The notes under the pieces were generated by a model. It had not been told where the DNA came from, made no database searches, and saw only the letters and a program-made list of their open reading frames with translations. DNA of 64,000 bases from Polytrichum commune (taxonomy: Eukaryota > Streptophyta > Polytrichopsida > Polytrichales > Polytrichaceae): contig OX485803.1 of assembly GCA_950295325.1 (NCBI GenBank), forward strand, positions 26,102,001 to 26,166,000. Direction: 5' to 3'. The number at the start of each line of letters is the position of its first letter. Positions within the stretch are counted from its first letter, which is position 1. This document shows positions 18,974 to 31,340 of the stretch, in pieces. A program made the translations under genes and the position numbers.

Positions 18974-19459
18974 TATGCCCCCATATGCGACGCCCCTTCC
19001 CGTCCCCACTCGGCCCCTGGCTCCCCTTCCCGCGACGTGACGGACTTCCAAATGCCATCCCTCTACCAGTTCTCGGCGGTGGACGCGGCCTCGGCCGTGG
19101 ATTACTCCTGGGACGTTGAGATCGATGACATCGTCGTCAACAACCCACCCCCCACACTTGTCGCTCGCGCGTTCGCCCCGTCGCCCTCCCCCCTCTCCAA
19201 GGAGAAACGGACGCTTGTTTGGTTGGGACACCTGTCGCCCTCGAGGGACGACGGCGTCTCCGCATGGAAGGCCCCTGGTGCCACACCTCCCCCGCCGACT
19301 CCCTTCCTCCCCCTGCAACGTCCTCCGCGATCGCCGGCCCGCCTCGCCTCGACTCCCCCCCCGCCATTCAACAGTGCAATAGTTCGATCGGCTCTGGATG
19401 CTCCCGTCCACGCCCCCCTCGTTCCCACCGTCCCCCGCATGGACGTCCCCAAAGCCAAG
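18974..19459 (+). pseudogene. Unknown GC-rich gene remnant, exon a
   Basis: Opens directly after a TTTCCCATAG acceptor-like site and stays open in one frame to an AAG/GTGCCC donor at 19459/19460. The frame reads RDVTDFQMPSLYQFSAVD, then an acidic DYSWDVEIDDIVVNN, then a Ser/Pro-rich disordered region. GC content and codon use resemble the large pseudogene rather than the flanks. The acceptor side has been split from its upstream intron by the hAT-like insertion. Family not recognised. It may be a separate gene or a lost downstream part of the preceding locus. Confidence 0.4.
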
Positions 19460-19611
19460 GTGCCCTCCTCAACCCTAAACCCCTTTCCTGCTTTTGCTTC
19501 CCTTGTCTTGCGTGTGCGTGCCGTTATCTTTACGAGCGCCCATCCCAAACCGCCCTCATTATTTTGCCCACTCCATTCCTATTCTTATCTTCCTATGGCG
19601 TTGTTTCGCAG

Positions 19612-19917
19612 GTGGCTACCCGCTCACTTGGTGGCCGGCCCTCCTCCACGTCTTCCTTGGATAGGCACGCTCTCAAGGCCGCATCATCCGAGTCCGATCG
19701 TTGTTTGGCCCTCCGGTGAAGCGCAAGACATTCCCTCTCGCAAACGCACTCTTATTCCACTCACAATCCCACTTCGTACAATTCGGGAGCGGGTTCCGAA
19801 ATATGGAAGAACAACACATATTTTGGGCCCGTCAACAAAAATGGTTATAGCCGCGGGCCGGAGATTTTTAGAGCCATGGAGGCTGCCAAAAGCAAGGACA
19901 AGGCCGCGAAAAAATAA
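19612..19917 (+). pseudogene. Unknown gene remnant, exon b (C-terminus)
   Basis: Begins after TTTCGCAG in the phase required by exon a. It reads VATRSLGGRPSSTSS, meets TGA at 19717-19719, then continues SARHSLSQTHSY..., NNTYFGPVNKNGYSRGPEIF and ends with a lysine-rich tail EAAKSKDKAAKK before TAA. The single TGA fits CGA changed to TGA. The intron between (19460-19611) holds a decayed PAL-like half site (TTTACGAGCG) near 19530. No family recognised. Confidence 0.45.
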
Positions 19918-20963
19918 TAGTGGGACGGACTTGTGGGACTAGAATCGTACTAATGGGACGGACTCCCTAAATGCGATTAGGTGTAGAACATATTTAATGG
20001 GATTTAGTGCTTGCTTTCTATTCTATTTCAAGTTATTCAAGACATTCATGGTATTTCCATTATATTTGTATTTCAATCCCATTGAATTCAAACAATTTCC
20101 AATCATTCCCCGCATCTTCCCTTCCATTCATAACGATTTCTCATTTCATACGCAATTATTTTCATGTATGCTTCATATTTTTGTTCGCTTTGATGCCTTT
20201 ATGTCTAATAATTATATCCAAAATTATACATATATGATTTTTAGGTTGTCATTACTGGTCCAAATTTGAAAAGTGCGTCCTTAAATAGTCTCATAATCAA
20301 CAAAAAGTCTCCAATTACCCAAATATAGTGTTTTTGTTGGATATCTCCAAGTATTTTTGCTAGTATTTCTAGTTCCATGTACTTTACTAGTTGAAATTTT
20401 GAAGTCTAGAGTTTTAGATCATTTTGTTGATTTCATTTGGTTAAGAGTCCATATGTCATTTTGTTATTTCTTCCATCCTTGGAAACTTCAAATAGCAATC
20501 ATTTTTTGTGTTTGTTTTGACTATCTTCTACCTTAAAGTAACCTTGTGGTTGTTTTCACTATCTTCAAATTTTCAAGTAAAATTGCTCTAGTTGATTTAG
20601 TTGCTCTAGTGAGCTTTGATTTTTTTTCTATATCTTCTACTAGGGGTCGAGCACATTTCCATGCCAAAAATATTGGATGTAAAAATATTTTTAACCAACC
20701 TATAATATATAACCTTGGAGGTCCATGTTGTGGGGTACAATAATTTATTATATTGAATTAGTGGGCATTTGAAAGATTTCCAACCTATCGGAAGGAGGTG
20801 AGTGTGACAAGGTCATGACAATTGTAACAGTTCTATATTATTTTTCATGCTTGATGGTTTACATTGCGGGCCACAATTTAGGTAAGCTTTGCCTCCCATG
20901 ATGGTTTAGAATTTGTGTTGCTTAAGTAAAAAGGTATAGTAAAAATCTACACCCTACAAATGC
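19918..20963. other. AT-rich, no gene seen
   Basis: Short AT-rich frames only. Nothing recognisable. Confidence 0.4.
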
Positions 20964-21930
20964 AAGCATGGTAAAGTGGACGACTTTTGATCCCTGCACA
21001 TATTTAAGTGAAAGCGATTCAAAACTATATACTAATTTTGAATTTTATAATTATAAAAATTTAATTAACTTATTGATCTACAAATCCAAGCAATTTCTAC
21101 AATTTTAAAATCTCAAAATAAATCTCAAAAAACTCTACAATTTTGGAAGATGGTGCAAGTGGTGATATTGAACAAGTAATTGTCTAAAATTTGTCTAAAA
21201 TAAGATAAAGTTACATTGAATTTATGATTTTCTACAAAAATATTTGATAATAACCTCAAGTTTATAATGAATTCAAGATTATGAAAATAAACAATTCAAA
21301 AAAATTCAGTTTACATAGAAAATCAATTGTAGCCTTTTTTTTTGAGAATTATTGTTAATGCTAAGTTTTGAACCCAGGGAGTGCACTGTTCAAGTACTGT
21401 ATTTATACACGTGGGTGCACAAAAGGGGTATTATTTAAAACAAGCATGTACAAAATGTACGCACAAGAGACATATTGCTATTAAGCAAGAAGTAGATATA
21501 CATGAGGCTATAGAAAAATATATGTAAAGTACGCATTTACGCGTTTACGCGTTCAAATCAGACATGGACCAAGAATCATGTGTTTTTTCATCCACTAAGT
21601 AACGACTTTATAACTAAAAATCCATGATTTGATATTATACATATAATAGGGCCATATTTTTGCATTTCCAAACATTTGTACACATGTTATATACAATTTC
21701 TGTATTTGTTTTTGGACCCTTGTGTACGTATGGAAATGTATTTTGAAGCAATGAGATTTGTAAGTATATTGCTTGATTTTAGCAAAAATAAAATGTATAC
21801 AGGGGTATTTTAATAAGGGGCATGCACGCACGTGATGCTTGGTTTTAATGAATAGTGCACTCCCTGAGGTTTTGAAGATCTCATCTTGGTATTTTGCATT
21901 TGAGTATTGAACACAACAATAGAGGGCATT
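20964..21930 (+). repeat. Dispersed repeat R2, copy 1, interrupted by a MITE
   Basis: Collinear with 63553-64000 at the right window edge. Shared blocks include AAGCATGGTAAA, TTAAGTGAAAG, TATTGATCTACAAA, GATATTGAACAAGTAATTGT, CAAGTTTATAATGAATTCAA and ATCTCATCTT. The far copy follows copia-type integrase sequence, so R2 is probably part of that retroelement. Here it contains the insertion 21373-21868. Confidence 0.75.
21373..21868. mobile_element. hAT-like MITE with visible empty site
   Basis: Ends CCCAGGGAGTGCACTGTTCA and its inverse TGAATAGTGCACTCCCTGAG. The 8-bp duplication GTTTTGAA is at 21365-21372 and 21869-21876. The homologous position in R2 copy 2 (about 63943-63950) has a single GTTTTGAA with no insert. 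The 496-bp element has no credible ORF. Confidence 0.85.
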
Positions 21931-24900
21931 ATGAAAAAATATTCAATCTAAACATTTAAAAAAAAATTAGGCATTTGACCCGAAAACTATGGTTTTAAGA
22001 TTTAGGAGCATTTTTGGTCCAATCGACCATGCGTGAACTTGTATAGAATTATGGTTGACTCATTCCAAATTAATCTTACCAGAGTAATTTGGGGGCTTAG
22101 CTATTTTTTTGGAGGTAAATATTCTTCCAAAAAGAATATCTAAGTTATAAGAAATTACCAATGTTTTCACCTTTAACTTACTTGAGTCCAAAGTGGCACA
22201 AATTCTTGGTTGTCCAAAGTAACACACACAATAGATCTACCCACACTATTTACCACAATCAAAATTGAATATTTTCCAATTCAAGCTATGAAGAGGGGTG
22301 TATGGTTCTACCGCATGCACAATGTTTTCTGATCTAGCTACGTAGCGGATAATTGCTACATAGAATTGGCTTGGGCATAATTTTGAAGGGGGCATGGGGA
22401 TTATTTTAGGATTGCTAGCCAAAATACAGGCTAAGCTAAGGTTCGTATCACAAACCCAACCCGTGGTGCCAAGCTTAAGGGCCAGGTTGTGGCACTATCC
22501 TAGTTGTGGAGGGTGCGACGGAAGCCAACATTCTAGGCTAGCAGCAACCAAACCCTAAGCCAATGCCTCACGGCATTGCCACCATGTGGCAAGTTCGTTG
22601 GTGGAGGCGGCTAGAGCCACCGTTGTCTTCCTCCTCCCTTATGGCCATTTTGCTCTTCACTGGCTTCCATTGTCGTTCTTCTCTGCAATGTGCATCATCC
22701 TCCTTCACAAGGTTCCAGTTATGTTGTTGCCTGTAGTTAGTTTTTTGGTATTGGGTTCCAATTAAGAAAACCACGCAGGGAAGACTAAATGAGTGTCAAA
22801 TTGAATTATAGATTGTCACAATTAGGTTCATTGATAGATCACCATGATTACTGAATGAAATAAATATGACATTCTTATGAGGTATGACTACTTGAGTGTA
22901 TTCGGGAATTAATTGTCTTAAGGTTAATGAACGTGAGGGCACTCAATGCAGTACATACAATTGTTCAGTCTCTTCCTTACAACCAACATCCAGGCGTATT
23001 ATTTCTTTTAAGTTGAAATTACAAAACAGGGGGTCACAACCCAACAATAGTCTTTGAATATGCCATAGTCATATAAAACCAAGGTCAAGGGCACCTTAAT
23101 TTTCATCTATAAGTTATTCTCCTTTAGACAAGATGAAGTTCATAATGTTATTAAGTTATTCACTTAAGGGATTTACCAAAATGAAGTTAACAAAAGTCTA
23201 GTAACCAATAGCAAAGACTAATGGACCAAACAGTAACTAAGCGAATGAGTCTAAATCGATCGGCCATAGTCTAATCGCAGAGTCCTTAGTCCCATAGTCT
23301 AAGTATAGGTCACTAGTACCAAGTGTCAAGTCTCACATCGCAGGGCAATAGTCTTAGTATCCAATCATAGTCTCAAGTGTCAAGCCATAGTCTAGTAACT
23401 CAAAAGAGGAAGGGGAAGGCTTACCTTATATCCATGCCCTTCAGTGTTCGCCCAAACAATATGGGATAAACACGCCATACTCCCAGACACTAGCTGGCCC
23501 CTCTATATGACTAAATTGGATCTCTCCTTCCCCCTCTACCCTTTTGCTGGGTAATCATCACGACAATTTCACAAATCTGGAATCTCTCACCCTCCAGTTC
23601 ATACAGATATCAGTTTCGACACTGATCTATAATTAATCTTTAACAAAGATTTCTTTTCTCTATTTGGGCCACATCTCTTACTTGGACTTGATAAGTTAAG
23701 AATCAAGAGATCATGCTGCAAGTTTCTCATGTCATTCATTCATCAATTCCCATCTCCACCAGAAAGATATGAGTTGTACATTCCCTCATTCACCAGCTCA
23801 TGTCATTATCCGATATTAATCTCATCGCTCAGGATTTACTCTCTTTTTCGGAAATCTTCTTCCCAAGGTTAACTTCACACTTGTAATCAAACTACCTTCC
23901 ACCCTTTCCCAGGGAACAAGGATTTTTATCCTAAACATTGATCCTTGAACTTACTTACTCATCAAGTAATTCATGTGATAAGGAACAACCACTTAGAGTC
24001 TACTCAAATTTAGTGTTTCATGTATGAGAGCCCTATATTATTCCCAATTTCATTATTCACTTACTCATAAGACAAAGAACTCTCACCCTTTCACAGGATT
24101 AAGAGGTGTTTGAAAATCTCGGCATACACCCTCTCACTACACACTAGACAGATTCCGATAGACCTTATGTGTAACCTGTAAAGCTTCTTACAAATGCAAA
24201 TTTTACTTCCTCGGTGAAGACAGAAGAAAAACACACACTCTCACTCTTGCCGATTCACACAAAAATTACTTCGGAAAATGGTGAGGCTCTAATCCTCTCA
24301 GAAACTTGTAATTACTTAGGAAAAGAAGATTGCCCACAAAAAATACCACTCTCTTCCCAAGAGGGTGTATGTTCAACTAGCTCTGCTCTCTTGAGTCCCA
24401 AAAGATGACTGAATGACTATGGTCGATCCTCTTGCCTATAACCCCGAAGAAGAAGGGTTTGGTTAGTAACCACCGTACCAGACTATGGCCCTTTCATAAA
24501 ATGTCTCTATTTACACTACAATCTATGGCCAACCAATCTGCATCTTGGTAACTGTTACTAACTTTCTACCATTTCAGTCTCTATGTAATAAATTAATCAG
24601 TTTGTCACTAATTGAGAACTATAGAGCAATATTGTTTCACTCTTTAACAGCTAAAATCACAAAATGCTATCTCCGAAACAAAAATGTGGATTACATTGCC
24701 CTAGTCACCCCTCTTGGTCGTCATTTTCTTCCCTTTAGTTGTTGTCTTCGACGCTCCCCCTAGTGGTTGTGTCCTCCCCCCCCCCCCCCCCCTTTGCTAC
24801 TATCTTCGTCACCATCTTGGTCATTGTCATTTCCCCTCCGGTCCTCAACTATTCATCTGACCCATCTGACCCCTGCCATTTGGTAGTGGTTGCCATCCGA

Positions 24901-25200
24901 CACCTGCTATCTGTTTTTTGACACCCACTAGCAACGCGACCCACTCATTTATCTCTATGGTATGCTCTAATAAACTGGCCCTGACCTGGTTCAAATATGA
25001 GAGGGGTTAGGGCATGCCATTTTGGGGTTAATTGTGTTTGTGTTGTTGGCCCTTCCTAAAGGTTTCAAATTCACAAAGTTCTTCTCTAGATTTGACCCCA
25101 ACTTTGGTAGTACTAGTCATGAGCCTCCCTTTGATATTGTTGTTCCGCCCTTATGTAGTGTCAATGTCCAACCAATAACTTTACTTTCCAATGCAAAGAA
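21931..25200. other. No recognisable gene
   Basis: Contains a 20-base C-run near 24776-24792 and scattered short frames without motifs. Nothing supports a gene. Confidence 0.4.
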
Positions 25201-25204
25201 GAAA

Positions 25205-26840
25205 TGTTATGATAAGACTCGTTAATATCAGCTCCTCTAGTTGCCTCTTTTGGGTAGACATGTCTACAAGGATGAAGAGATATCCAAAGTGATTTGCATA
25301 GTGTGCTCTAAGATCTGAGGAAAATCCGTTGTGTTAGCAGCGAAGACCAACAACTTGTGGAAATACAAGGGTAGGAAAAACAACCATGGGACCATGCTTA
25401 GGTGTTATGGTGGGGGAGAAATACATGAACCATAACTCTACAAACAACCAAAATAAGAGACTTTTTGCGGCCATTCCCACAGATTCTATAAGAGCCCAAG
25501 TGGCAAAACCCATGATAAAGGATAGGAAGAAAAAATGGATTCAAATTACAACCCTTTTCCACTTGCTCTAGAGAGGTAGACCTATTACAGATTATGACCA
25601 GATGTATGCTTTGTTCGAAACCTTGAAGGTAAAAAACAACCCTCACCATCATTGGAGTGATACATACATTTGAGGTCCAAATGCTTGCAATTTGTAGCTT
25701 GCTTGGAAACCAAAGGTAACAAAATTCTTAGAAGCGTGAATACCTTGTGGACATCTATGTTAGGACCTACTAGAGGAGTGCAAACCCTTGGAACAATGAT
25801 GGTTGTGGATGCGCCCAAGGAGTGTGCAACAAAAAAGAACCTTTCTATGTTGCTAGATTGGCAAAACATGCAAGTTACCTTACCTTGTTTGATGCCTATG
25901 TTGCACTCTGTGAATACCCTCATAAAGTTTGCACAAAGTTCAGCATGTTATGTTGTAGATTTCATATCTACAGTGAAGATATGTGAAGGTGATTTACATA
26001 GACTTTGTGTTGACCTTACTTTTTATTTCCATGGAGAGGAGTTCAACACTTTTCAATCCCTTATCCGATGATACATCCATGGTGATTGAACAAAATTGGT
26101 TGTTTTGTTGCAATCGTGAGGAGGTTCACTTGGCCTTTAAAATTGCAAGTGTGTCCCACATGGCCTTCATGAGGTCAGTGGTTTTCCCCGAGTAGTGGAA
26201 AGAATTAAACAAAATTAGTTGTGAGGTTATCCTTAGCGAGGTGTAGCAACAACTAACCATTATAGTCAATCACCTTGTGTAGGAGTTAGAGAAGGGTTTT
26301 CCACACTAGGAGGTGATGTGTGCCTTGGGAATTTGCTATCCCTAGTATTGGCTAACTGATATATTCAAGGCTACATACCTTGGGCATATTGTAGCATTAA
26401 AAACCTTCTATGGGATAACAAAAAACTAGTGGGTACGTATGGATGTTGGGGTGAGGATGTTTGAGGAGTGGGTGCCTCCACCCCTTGACATCCACAACCT
26501 TGAGCTTCAAAGCTCCTTCAAGATCACCATGATATCAAATGCCACCATGACCTTGCCCTTGATTGAGAATCCGATATCCCAACTTTGGTGCATGCTTTCA
26601 AGCAATGCGCTCATTTCTATGAAGCTCTCTAAGTTCATGAAAGTGGTTAAGGTCGCTCATGTTCAAGTGTTGTGTATTGTAGAAGATGAAAGAGCATTCA
26701 ACTCCTTGTAATTCTTGAAGAGCAAGTTAAGGAACTAGCTCACAACCCACCTAGATTTGGTGGTGCGCATGTTTGCACTAGACTTTTACACCTTAAACAC
26801 GTTCCCTTACCATAATCGTATATCATATTGAAAAGCTTAG
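25205..26840 (+). pseudogene. Decayed hAT-family transposase
   Basis: A zinc-finger-like start (ISKVICIVCSKI, then LWKYKGRKN, BED-type in outline) near 25280-25375 is followed by the frame 25670-26071 with TLWTSMLGPTRG and SVNTLIKFAQSSACYVVDF. A frame change leads to REEVHLAFKIASVSHMAFM (to 26195). Later, KVAHVQVLCIVEDERAFNSL (to 26711) and, past a stop, LTTHLDLVVRMFALDFYTL form the hAT C-terminal dimerisation region, where VEDERxF is characteristic. Several stops and at least one frameshift make it non-functional. No TIRs were identified. Confidence 0.7.
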
Positions 26841-26844
26841 AAGG

Positions 26845-29150
26845 CTCACTATCGAGGAAAATAATAGATGAGTTCTAATGCATGTCGTTGCAAATAACTC
26901 CTAAATTATGCAGTGCTAGTTAATGTATGCACAAGTTAGTGACAACTATCATGAGCTAAGTAGTGGCTTCAAAAATGAAGGACTAGGAATGTGCTAGTTC
27001 TATGAGAGGCACCCAATGTATTGAACCTACACCCAATTTTGGATGAGGAAGTCCATGAATTTATACCTCAAGACAATTGTGTATTTTGGGTTTGTTCTTT
27101 GAAATGTGTGTGGCATGCATGACGGTGCAGGCCCTTCATTTGTGGAAGGTTTATTGGTTAGTTTTGGATGGAGCCCTTGCAGGAAGATGGTAAAGGGGTC
27201 CGGCCTTCAATGCATGTCAAGTGCTTAGTTTATTAATGTTGTGTGGGTTAGTTGTGCTAATGTGTGGTTTTGCAAGCCATTCCATGCTGCAATGGTCATG
27301 GTCGAAAGACCCGGATTCAATTCTCCTGTAGCACACTATTTTTTGGCAAAAGGTTTACATTTGTAGCCATTATTTCATGCAACAGTACTTGTGATAGCCA
27401 CATTCACATAAACTAGCTCAAAGTAGGTCGCCATATTTCATATTCTCATAGACCTTACATGGCCACACACATTCGCTGCCACAAACTTTAATACCACCAC
27501 ATGCTTCAACCTCTTCTTTGTTTCTTACAATCTCTTCTCGTGTGTAGTTTTATCCCACAACGCCAGCTCCAGTTCCTTCACGCCCAGTCAAAATGCCTCA
27601 CAAGCTGCTACATGGATGGGTCAAGAGTACATCAGGAGACCTGATTTACTTATTTTTATAAAAAAATGCACTGTGCATGCACTCTACAGAGATGCCCCGC
27701 ACTGTGTTTCAGGTTCCGGTGGCCTTAAATATTTTGTTGACAATCCTGTAGACCTTGTTTCATTTGTCTCCAAGAGTACTAAGGAGTAAAAGGGGCCAGG
27801 GGAGGGGAGAAGGACGAGCGAGGCTGCGCTGCACTTTCCCTGTAGGAGAAGAAGAATAAATGCTTCTGGGCCACTCATCACTCCACACGCGAGACCATCT
27901 GCTTGCCTCATCATCAGGTGCTGCTACTGCTGGAACTGGAAGTCTGGAACTGGAACTGGAATTGAGTCTGCCTGACACCCTCATCAGGATTCAGCCTGAT
28001 GGGTGTCATGTGATCGATCAATAGGCAAGGCAAGGTAGCTCAGCTGAGCATATGCTTCCAAACATCATCACCTCACTCGCCTCTGCAGGCACCTCTTTAT
28101 CACACTGGCTCCAGGCTTCCTTGTCGGTTCATAAATCTGTTAAGGTAGGAGCACCTTACACCTAAGACATCACCCAAAAACCGACATCCTCAAAATCTTG
28201 CATCATAAGTTTATGTTGATTTTGAGAATGTTCACTGTGTGAACACCGGAGTCCCCTAATGGTTTTGGGTGTCCACATAGTTTTCACTTCAAAATTTTGA
28301 ATTTATTTCAAATTTGGAGGGGGGAAAAAACTTGCAAGTTTTTTTTTCCCTACGTGGGAATACATAAAAAGTTTCGGTTCATATGCCTATCACATGTATG
28401 CCAAACACCTTAACTTCTCGGTTTGAGGTGATCCTACTTTAACTCAGTCAACTCCCACACCTATTGTCCAGGGAGATTTTTGGACATAATCAGTTGAAAT
28501 CCTCGTTTTTCCGAGTCCAACCGGTTACATGTTGACACCTTTCGGTTTCTGGTCATGAAATTAGGGTATATTCTATGGATTCCTCTAAAATGATCGATGA
28601 TTTTTCCTGAAGTCTTGAACTTAAACTCAAACTCGACCGGTTCATCTGTACTAACAGCCGGTTTTCCCCGTTTATTGCCCACACCCTTGATCTAGAACCG
28701 CCTGGATCATCTCCTGGATCAGTGTTGCGTTCAATCTGCAGATCAATGTACATTAAACAGATGTTTGTAGAGATTGTTAAACTGGATTCGTGCTCTCTTG
28801 AGATTGGCAGCTGCCAAGAGCCTGGCAAACGTTTCTGCCCTCAGACTTGGGCATGCTTGCAGTAACTCTGGGTGGTGCAACAGGGGTCCCCGAATTTCAT
28901 CACCGCTGTACACTACTGTAGTATCTAGCATAATGGCAAATTGCACCGTTGGTGAAAGTGGTACATCTATCGTGCTCTTAGATACATACATGCACAGATG
29001 TTAGTAGAAATTGCACCAAAATTGTGCTCTCTCTTGAGGTCAGCTGCCAGCAGCCTGGCATGTGTTTCCGCCCGCGTAAGAATAGTGCATGGTTGCAGTA
29101 TTTCTGGGGTGGTGGTGTTGCCAGAGTCTTCCAGTTTGTGAATCAATTGA
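26845..29150. other. No gene recognised; repeat R1 copy 3 inside
   Basis: Short conflicting frames only, for example on the minus strand at 27684-27984. No motif found. Confidence 0.4.
28497..28690 (+). repeat. Dispersed repeat family R1, copy 3
   Basis: Shares CCAACCGGTTACATGTT, TAGGGTATATTCT, GATTCCTCTAAAATGAT, AGTCTTGAACTT and AACAGCCGG with 2240-2420, in the same order and orientation. Confidence 0.65.
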
Positions 29151-29156
29151 AGCTAA

Positions 29157-29792
29157 GGCCCCCTTCACACTGGGGAGGTTGAGGGTTCGAAGGCGGAGAG
29201 CTGAAAGAAAGGAGCCCTCTCATTGGCGATAAGGAGTCTCCTACTCGCGCTTGTTCACTCACGTCCATTTTACACTGGAGCTTTCACCTTGAGAACCGTG
29301 AACTTTTACCAGGCTTACATCGCTTACATGGCGCCTTGATGGATCGTATGCGAAACAACGTCTTTAACAAGCTTTCAGTCAAAATCATTAACCACCTCAC
29401 AAAGTTTGCTTAAGGATGTTGAGAGTTCGAACTCTCGTAATTTTTGTGGGCGCGAAGACAATAGGCTGCCAAGCGTTCCTTTCGCTTGTCTTGATTTCTC
29501 TATACTTCTCACCTGCTCACACTAATGATAGGTTGAGGATCAGGTGAAGGTCTCAATAGTTTGAGCTAAATTGGATGCTAGGAGCTTGTGGAATCGCGAG
29601 AAAGAGAACACCAACCGAAGATTGACATGCATGAGAGACTCTTCGCCCTTGGTCGAGCCGCAAACTCCAATGTAAACCGACGCGGATTTACAGAGCAGGG
29701 CTATTGTGAAATGCAAGTAATACGAAACTCCCTCAAAATTGCAAGTCCGAGCTCTCCACTCAAACTCGAGCAACTCTAGTGTAAAGGGGACC
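29157..29792. mobile_element. Harbinger-like miniature element
   Basis: Ends GGCCCCCTTCACACT and AGTGTAAAGGGGACC, inverted with two differences. They are flanked by the trinucleotide TAA at 29154-29156 and 29793-29795, the target preference of PIF/Harbinger. Length 636 bp. The short open frames inside are not credible. Confidence 0.6.
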
Positions 29793-30233
29793 TAAGGTTG
29801 TGGAATCTCTCGAATTGCCGTATGCATGTAAATGCCATTGAAAGCCAGCAACCTATAGCTCCCATTGATTGTATTATGCAGACAGGCGGAGGCTTGACCC
29901 TTTCCTGCGGTCTTGACTGATTGTCCAACAGCGGCTTTAAAGAGGAGATGGGTTCCTCAGCCCAGGCTCAGATGCATGCTTGCAATTCATTTCTGGTTGC
30001 TGTTCATTTTCTTTGTAGACTAGCAATTGTGCTGAATGAATCCCTTGTGCCAAGAAATCCAGCTTGGAAATTCATGGGCCTTAGTGGGAGGCATGGGCCC
30101 TACACACGGCTTCCAGGGTGGAAAGAGAGCTACGCATCAGTGATCCCCAATCAGTACACAATATTACAGTTTCTCCCAATCCCTCCATTGCTGCCAGCAC
30201 TGGGTTCCTGATCACCTAGACTTGCAGTAAGTA

Positions 30234-30254
30234 CACTAAATGTGATATTTAGTG
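30234..30254. repeat. PAL2 palindrome
   Basis: CACTAAATGT, then GATATTTAGTG. One of seven copies of a second palindrome family in the window. Confidence 0.7.
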
Positions 30255-30430
30255 TGGCTTACTGCTCGGAGTTACATGTTCCTATATCTTTTTACTGCTA
30301 ACGAACATTTTTACCAAGTAAAGATGTTACTGTTCTATAGTGTCCACACAACCAATTCGACCATGGTTGGTTAAAAAATGAGATCCACAGTAAATAGTCA
30401 TAGCATTGAGTAATTCCAAATAGCAAGTCA

Positions 30431-30451
30431 CACTAAATATCATATTTAGTG
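30431..30451. repeat. PAL2 palindrome
   Basis: CACTAAATAT, then CATATTTAGTG; 197 bp from the previous copy. The pair may mark the ends of a small element. Confidence 0.75.
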
Positions 30452-31074
30452 CAGTTATTGAATCTAAGTTGTTGTTCTCAAAATTACCCTGTCAATCTCA
30501 GACCTAGCTTCTTAGATGCAGGGTGATCTTATTATTTGTTATCTGTGACAAGCTGAAAAAATCTGGCAAAAATATACGGTTGTGTTAGAGAATAAAGACA
30601 GGCACTCCTCATTCTTGCAACTTAGGGGCGGTTTACACTATGGACCATGAAGTTGGACCAAGGTTCTGCAAGGCAGCTGATTGGCTCTTGAAGTTGTCCC
30701 GGGACAACTTCGGTTTACACTAAGGAAAAATGGGCAGAGGGACCATGGAGGTTGAGGTCCCCAAAATATAATTTTTAAGGTCTAATGAATGCACTGACAT
30801 GGTCCAACGGGTTTTGTGGTGAGAGAGGCAAGAGAGGTGGTCTGGTAGGAAAAGGCAAGGGCCCATGTCAAAGAAATGCCATTTCAAGAATGTTTTAATG
30901 AATCTACCTTTTATGTGCCTTAATTATATTATAGCCCATAAGACATACCAGCACTACCTTGCCCTACCCCTTAAACCGGCTTACACGTGTTTCATCAAAC
31001 AACGCGGGACATCTAGAACTCAAGAATTCAAGTGCAGATTTGTTTTTTTGGTCTACCAGCTGCAATGTTTGGAA

Positions 31075-31147
31075 TTTGGGGGCGTGTAATATACCGTTGG
31101 AAAGGCCTTGAAAATACCTTTCCAACGGTACATTACATGCCCCAAAA
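31075..31147. repeat. Foldback hairpin
   Basis: The left arm ends TACCGTTGGAAAGG and the right arm starts CCTTTCCAACGGTA. Pairing extends outward to about 31 bp with few mismatches around an 11-base loop. Confidence 0.8.
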
Positions 31148-31319
31148 TGTTTAAAAACTACAGTTGCAAAACAAAAAAGAAAAATATGTAGTCGTTTAGT
31201 GACTGTAGATCAGGGTGGTCAAAAGAAGCGCAATGGGAAATCTTCTAACATTAATTATCAAAGAATTGAAATTTAGTGTTGAGCAAGGTTGGGTGGTAAC
31301 AACATTAGATATAATCAAA

Positions 31320-31340
31320 CACTAAATATCCTATTTAGTG
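31320..31340. repeat. PAL2 palindrome
   Basis: CACTAAATAT, then CCTATTTAGTG, inside the Harbinger-like element. Confidence 0.7.

Noticed and set aside
19037-19942. Single 301-codon gene
   Set aside because: The frame is plausible to about 19459, then passes through an intron and into a region where a different frame carries the protein-like C-terminus. The spliced model fits better.
27285-27345. tRNA gene or tRNA-derived SINE
   Set aside because: GACCCGGATTCAATTCTCC resembles a T-arm, but no matching A box, anticodon stem or acceptor stem could be found upstream.
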